Of a stretch of 9,700 nt of DNA, positions 7,329-9,700 are shown piece after piece. The notes below the pieces were generated by a model. The model was not told where the DNA came from. It saw only the letters and a list, made by a program, of their open reading frames with translations, and did not search any database. The position numbers and the translations under genes were made by a program. This DNA is from Campylobacterota bacterium (lineage in GTDB: Bacteria; Campylobacterota; Campylobacteria; Campylobacterales; Sulfurovaceae): positions 1-9,700 of the forward strand of contig QMKT01000056.1 of assembly GCA_003646505.1 (NCBI GenBank), written 5' to 3'. The first letter of the stretch is position 1. Every line of letters begins with the position of its first letter.

Positions 7329-8249
7329 ATCAAAAATATCCTTTTAATCCTCGCACTTAGCACTTCTCTCATAGCCGGTCAAGCAAAAGATTTTGATTTC
7401 AATATAACTGCTGCTAAAACCTATACCACCGATTATACCACTGAAAAACCCCTCACAGATGAAGAACTGCGCAATAGAGTCATCTATACAAACCTCATAG
7501 GCGCTGCTGTTGTAACTGCATGGGGTGTAGCATTCTGGGATTATTTTACAATTGATCCTGTTGCAGGTGATGAGGGATGGTTTGGGGACGATACAAAGTA
7601 TGGTGGTGCTGATAAACTTGGTCATGTATACACTACCTATCTTTTGTCTCTTGGTTTTGCATCCCTCTATGAGTACTGGGGTATGAATGAAGAAGAATCC
7701 ATGATCTATGGTCCTCTCACCTCCTGGATATTTCAAGGGATGATGGAAATAGGGGACTCCTTCAGTGAGACTCAAGGCTTTTCCTATGAAGATATAGTCA
7801 TGAACACCCTTGGTGCAGGATTTTACTATTTACGGGAAAAGTACCCCTCACTTAAAGAAAAACTGGACCTTCGTTTGGAGTATGTACCTAACTTTGAGGG
7901 TGATGCAGATATCTTTACCGAATACAACTCCATGAAGTACCTTTTAGCTCTAAAATTCAGTGGATTTGAAAGTATGGAATCAAGCTTTATGCGTTTCGGT
8001 GAACTTCATCTAGGGTACTATACACGAGGATATGACAACTATAGTGCCTATGATCAAAAAGAAAGAGTGATATATGTTGGGATTGGTATCAATGTATCTG
8101 AAGTACTTGCATCTATGGGCTGGATTAAAACCAGTAAAGTGTTCAACTACTATCAATTACCATACACTTATGTTCCTCTCGGGTATGACTTTGACAGTAA
8201 CAGTTACGTAGCACCCTACTCTAGACCATATTATGGATATACAAAATAG
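7329..8249 (+). CDS. Exported DUF2279 (YfiM-like) protein lacking a canonical start codon
   Basis: The frame from 7329 to TAG 8249 encodes 306 residues, counting the ATC triplet at 7329 as residue 1. Residues 2-19 (KNILLILALSTSLIAGQA) are a textbook signal peptide with cleavage after GQA. A second hydrophobic stretch, NLIGAAVVTAWGVAFW, spans about 55-70. The DUF2279-like core follows: GGADKLGH at 92-99, SWIFQGMMEIGDSFSE at 132-147 and GFSYEDIVMNTLGA at 150-163. A Tyr- and Phe-rich, beta-like C-terminal half ends with an aromatic tail. A periplasmic or outer-membrane-associated role is inferred; the family has no well-defined activity that I know of. The first in-frame ATG, GTG or TTG is TTG 7644, which would remove the signal peptide and DKLGH motif. 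A stop at 7305 blocks upstream extension. The gene uses a near-cognate start, has lost its start, or carries a sequencing error. Confidence 0.72.
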   Translation: MKNILLILALSTSLIAGQAKDFDFNITAAKTYTTDYTTEKPLTDEELRNRVIYTNLIGAAVVTAWGVAFWDYFTIDPVAGDEGWFGDDTKYGGADKLGHVYTTYLLSLGFASLYEYWGMNEEESMIYGPLTSWIFQGMMEIGDSFSETQGFSYEDIVMNTLGAGFYYLREKYPSLKEKLDLRLEYVPNFEGDADIFTEYNSMKYLLALKFSGFESMESSFMRFGELHLGYYTRGYDNYSAYDQKERVIYVGIGINVSEVLASMGWIKTSKVFNYYQLPYTYVPLGYDFDSNSYVAPYSRPYYGYTK

Positions 8250-8266
8250 TTTAAATAAAACAATTT

Positions 8267-8295
8267 AAGACGCTTGAAGTATTATAAAGTGTCTT
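8267..8295 (+). terminator. Weak hairpin downstream of the DUF2279-like gene
   Basis: AAGACGCTT and AAGTGTCTT pair over nine positions with one G-T wobble around an 11-base loop, 17 bases after the stop codon. There is no T run behind it, so termination would be weak or factor-dependent. Confidence 0.35.
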
Positions 8296-8365
8296 CATCT
8301 TAGTTGTATTCAAGTTTTACGTGATTTGAGTGAGGTGCACATCAGGTACATCGAATGAAAAGAAG

Positions 8366-8390
8366 TGGTACACCCATCAGGATTCGAACC
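8366..8390 (-). pseudogene. tRNA 3'-end fragment (putative attachment-site scar)
   Basis: The minus strand reads exactly as positions 52-76 of a tRNA: GG, the T loop TTCGAAT, stem CCTGA, acceptor strand TGGGTGT, discriminator A and CCA, with all spacings correct. Just upstream the stem should continue as TCA but reads TTC, and no D or anticodon arm follows. The match therefore ends sharply inside the T stem. This is the pattern left when a tyrosine integrase inserts an element into a tRNA gene. The downstream side (CTTCTTTTC) looks like a normal tRNA 3' flank. I cannot assign the amino acid. Confidence 0.8.
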
Positions 8391-8470
8391 GAATCTAATA
8401 TTTTGTCTATTTCCTTACAACACTCGATAGATTAGGCGGTTCATAGCCTTTTAACTAAAACAAAAAAATC

Positions 8471-8520
8471 AAATGTCAGTAGATAATGGGCGTTACTTAC
8501 TGACAATTTCACTGACAATT
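8471..8520. repeat. Cluster of three ACTGACAATT sites
   Basis: Two direct copies of ACTGACAATT lie at 8499-8508 and 8511-8520, with a 12-base period. One inverted copy with a single mismatch (AAATGTCAGT, 8471-8480) lies 18 bases to the left. The cluster is about 80-130 bases inside the tRNA fragment on its element side. Arm-type integrase or excisionase binding sites are one possible role. A repressor operator is another. Confidence 0.55.
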
Positions 8521-8555
8521 ATTTTATTATGTAAATCTTAGTTTCTAACGAAAAG

Positions 8556-8578
8556 AAAAACTTACAGTATAGGTTTTT
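8556..8578 (-). terminator. Candidate terminator of the 218-residue protein gene
   Basis: Read on the minus strand, AAAAACCT, loop ATACTGT and AAGTTTTT form an eight-pair stem with one wobble, 13 bases past the stop codon, ending in a T-rich run and followed by CTTTTC. The stem is A/T-rich, so it is only moderately convincing. Confidence 0.35.
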
Positions 8579-8591
8579 TGAAACTTTTATT

Positions 8592-9248
8592 TTATATTAT
8601 TTTTTTCCATAATATTGCCAGTACTTCTTCAGCCAAGTCTACATTTTCTAGTGTGCCTAGATAAGCTTGAGTCGCTCCAAGTATATAATCATTTATAACT
8701 TTAAGTACGTCCATCATCTCCTTATATGTGTATCTGTCCTGATGATGATTAACTATGGCAATTAAGTGAGCACCACCATGAGTATAACTATGTAACAACC
8801 TTTTATTAACTTCTAACTCACGTGCAAAAGCATTCAAATTTTCCTCGTTTCCTTTTATATTAAATATTATGTCAATATCTTCACACATAGTTCTTAAAGT
8901 TGGGAATTTACCATCTTCTAGTTCATGAAATAATTGAAGAGAAGCTTTAACAGTTTTTTCTGATATACATGAAGTTAACCAAACAGTACGTATATATGAT
9001 TCATATAATGGTCTCATAAGAGCAAGTGCTGATAATTGTCTAACATTAGTTAATTCTATTATTGATCGGTGATGTTCTATGATTATTGATAGATATGCAA
9101 AAATGACTTTATTATATTCATTGATTATTTTATCAGCATTCTCTAGTGAAGAATAGTCAATTTTAGTCTTATCTAGTATCAAAGATACCATTTCATTTAT
9201 TTCTCTTGCAGATTTAATAGCTTTATTTAATCTTTTTTTATTATTCAT
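8592..9248 (-). CDS. Orphan all-helical protein, AT-rich, possible HEPN-like or DUF6988/DUF5677-like
   Basis: A protein of 218 residues without signal peptide or membrane helices, predicted mostly alpha-helical. The best conserved-looking segments are SALALMRPLYESYIRTVWL (73-91, with Arg79, Glu83, Arg87 and Trp90) and KRLLHSYTHGGAHL (149-162). This layout resembles from memory the uncharacterised DUF6988/DUF5677-type proteins, but I cannot confirm it. Arg150 and His157 are separated by six residues, which fits the R-X4-6-H motif of HEPN ribonucleases; that is a hypothesis only. The gene is visibly more AT-rich than the left 8 kb, lies alone between two tRNA fragments, and has no recognisable ribosome-binding site. 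Horizontal acquisition is likely. Confidence 0.8.
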   Translation of the reverse strand: MNNKKRLNKAIKSAREINEMVSLILDKTKIDYSSLENADKIINEYNKVIFAYLSIIIEHHRSIIELTNVRQLSALALMRPLYESYIRTVWLTSCISEKTVKASLQLFHELEDGKFPTLRTMCEDIDIIFNIKGNEENLNAFARELEVNKRLLHSYTHGGAHLIAIVNHHQDRYTYKEMMDVLKVINDYILGATQAYLGTLENVDLAEEVLAILWKKII

Positions 9249-9254
9249 AGGATT

Positions 9255-9260
9255 ATTATA
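9255..9260 (-). promoter_or_regulatory. Consensus -10 element implying a leaderless transcript
   Basis: On the minus strand TATAAT is placed so that +1 would fall on the A of the ATG at 9248. No Shine-Dalgarno sequence precedes the ATG. A second TATAAT at 9290-9285 would give a leader of about 30 bases, also without a ribosome-binding site. Either could drive the 218-residue protein gene. Confidence 0.4.
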
Positions 9261-9302
9261 TTCATCATTAATTAAATGAAGGTGATTATATTAAAAAGTC
9301 TA

Positions 9303-9326
9303 TGGATCGAGAGGGACTTGAACCCT
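9303..9326 (-). pseudogene. Second tRNA 3'-end fragment, different tRNA
   Basis: The minus strand reads as tRNA positions 50-73: AGGG, T loop TTCAAGT, stem CCCTC, acceptor strand TCGATCC and discriminator A. The complement of the T stem holds for four pairs (AGGG with CCCT) and then breaks, since position 49 is T opposite C. No CCA follows (TAG instead). No D or anticodon arm can be found upstream. It has the same orientation as the fragment at 8366-8390 but belongs to a different tRNA. It is a second candidate integration scar, or part of an element's own attachment site. Confidence 0.65.
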
Positions 9327-9407
9327 ATTGAATTCTAGCACTATCCCCTATAAACAAGTCTTTATAAATTAAATAGTTAGCTGTTGGCATACAATTAACG
9401 TACATAT

Positions 9408-9424
9408 TTGGCAGACTCTGCCAA
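9408..9424. promoter_or_regulatory. 17-bp perfect palindrome, operator-like
   Basis: TTGGCAGA-C-TCTGCCAA is symmetric about one base, too tight for an RNA hairpin but well suited to a dimeric DNA-binding protein. A further TTGGCA half site occurs 24 bp to the left (9384-9389). It lies in a 212-base stretch without recognisable genes (9327-9537), which otherwise holds only AT-rich sequence, a TTGTACAA palindrome at about 9466-9473, and the hairpin at 9495-9520. Confidence 0.45.
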
Positions 9425-9494
9425 GTTTGATTTAGGTTTGGTTTTATTTTCATATAAGATTATTGTTGTACAATTTTGGAAAGGGTACACAGAA

Positions 9495-9520
9495 ATGTAG
9501 GAAGTTACAGCTTCCTACAT
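9495..9520 (-). terminator. 10-bp perfect hairpin downstream of the 36-residue peptide gene
   Basis: ATGTAGGAAG, loop of six, CTTCCTACAT: ten uninterrupted pairs with good GC content, 17 bases past the small ORF's stop on the minus strand. It is followed by TTCTGTGTACCC, a weak T tract. It is the strongest stem-loop in this part of the window and fits an intrinsic terminator. Confidence 0.6.
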
Positions 9521-9537
9521 CTTGTGAGACTAAACAC

Positions 9538-9648
9538 TTAGTTTTTGTCTGTGTCCTTGTGCTTCTTACACTCTTTATAATCAAGCCACATAATCGTAAC
9601 TCTCATACTTCCAAGTATTAAAAACAGTACTGAAAAATAAATTTCCAT
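9538..9648 (-). CDS. Putative 36-residue single-pass membrane peptide
   Basis: An ATG at 9648 preceded by AAAGGG (9660-9655, six-base spacing) opens a 36-codon frame ending in TAA at 9538. Residues 2-21 are hydrophobic (EIYFSVLFLILGSMRVTIMW) and the tail is strongly charged (DYKECKKHKDTDKN), as in small bacterial membrane peptides. A ten-pair hairpin follows directly, so the unit has a ribosome-binding site, a frame and a terminator. The overlapping minus-strand frame from 9700 to TGA 9581 is also open for 39 codons and could be the tail of a longer gene, so the call is provisional. Function unknown. Confidence 0.45.
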   Translation of the reverse strand: MEIYFSVLFLILGSMRVTIMWLDYKECKKHKDTDKN

Positions 9649-9700
9649 AACGTACCCTTTCAACTGAGATAACCCTGCCTATGCTTGAAGCATCATATCT

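Noticed and set aside
7344..7775. Open frame of 143 codons on the minus strand
   Set aside because: Antisense to the DUF2279-like gene, whose signal peptide and motifs are convincing; no ribosome-binding site.
8339..8358. ACATCAGGTACATCGAAT resembles the tRNA fragment a few bases downstream (CATCAGG...TCGAA)
   Set aside because: Similarity is broken by an insertion and is too short to call another scar; chance cannot be excluded.
8471..8520. CRISPR array
   Set aside because: The repeats are only ten bases long with a two-base gap between direct copies and one inverted; this is not a repeat-spacer array and no cas gene is present.
9349..9366. TATAAA-CAAGTC-TTTATA inverted repeat
   Set aside because: Only six A/T-rich pairs, expected by chance in this AT-rich stretch; no gene end nearby.
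9681..9693. ATGCTT-G-AAGCAT palindrome at the right edge
   Set aside because: Short and without context because the window ends; cannot be assigned a role.
9581..9700. Minus-strand frame open from the window edge for 39 codons, ending TGA at 9581
   Set aside because: Could be the C-terminus of a gene outside the window, but an open stretch of this length is common in AT-rich DNA and it overlaps the better-supported 36-residue frame.

Overview
The window looks like a chromosomal segment from a Campylobacterota (epsilonproteobacterial) genome, most like the sulfur-oxidising Sulfurovum/Sulfurimonas group. I infer this from protein character and from gene orders I remember from that phylum: gap-pgk divergent from nadD-rsfS, and an acidic protein followed by gmk, tatA and argS. 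No database search was possible.

Layout. 1-2164 (minus): gap followed at zero spacing by pgk, which starts with TTG and runs off the left edge. 2165-2225: a compact divergent promoter region centred on a perfect 7-4-7 inverted repeat. 2226-3143 (plus): one reading frame joining NadD (NAD synthesis) to RsfS (ribosomal silencing factor). 3151-3176: a perfect hairpin between convergent units. 3177-7208 (minus): a probable operon of an acidic receiver-like protein, gmk, tatA, argS and a small four-helix membrane protein. A REP-like fold-back sits between tatA and argS. 7329-8249 (plus): an exported DUF2279/YfiM-like protein whose frame has no ATG, GTG or TTG for its first 105 codons.

From about 8250 the character changes to an AT-rich accessory region. 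It holds two different tRNA 3'-end fragments about 940 bp apart (8366-8390 and 9303-9326), both reading on the minus strand. It also holds a cluster of repeated ACTGACAATT sites, an orphan 218-residue helical protein, a 17-bp palindrome, and a 36-residue putative membrane peptide followed by a strong hairpin. I read this as the edge of one or more tRNA-targeted integrations. No integrase is visible in the window.

The core genes serve triose-phosphate interconversion (gap, pgk), NAD synthesis (nadD), guanine nucleotide supply (gmk), translation (argS, rsfS) and protein export (tatA). The GAPDH lacks the usual NAD-selecting residues, which would fit a biosynthetic (gluconeogenic) role in an autotroph. 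I see no CRISPR array, rRNA, intact tRNA, transposase or clearly recognisable defence system. The least explained parts are the tRNA-scar region, the missing start codon and the NadD-RsfS joining.
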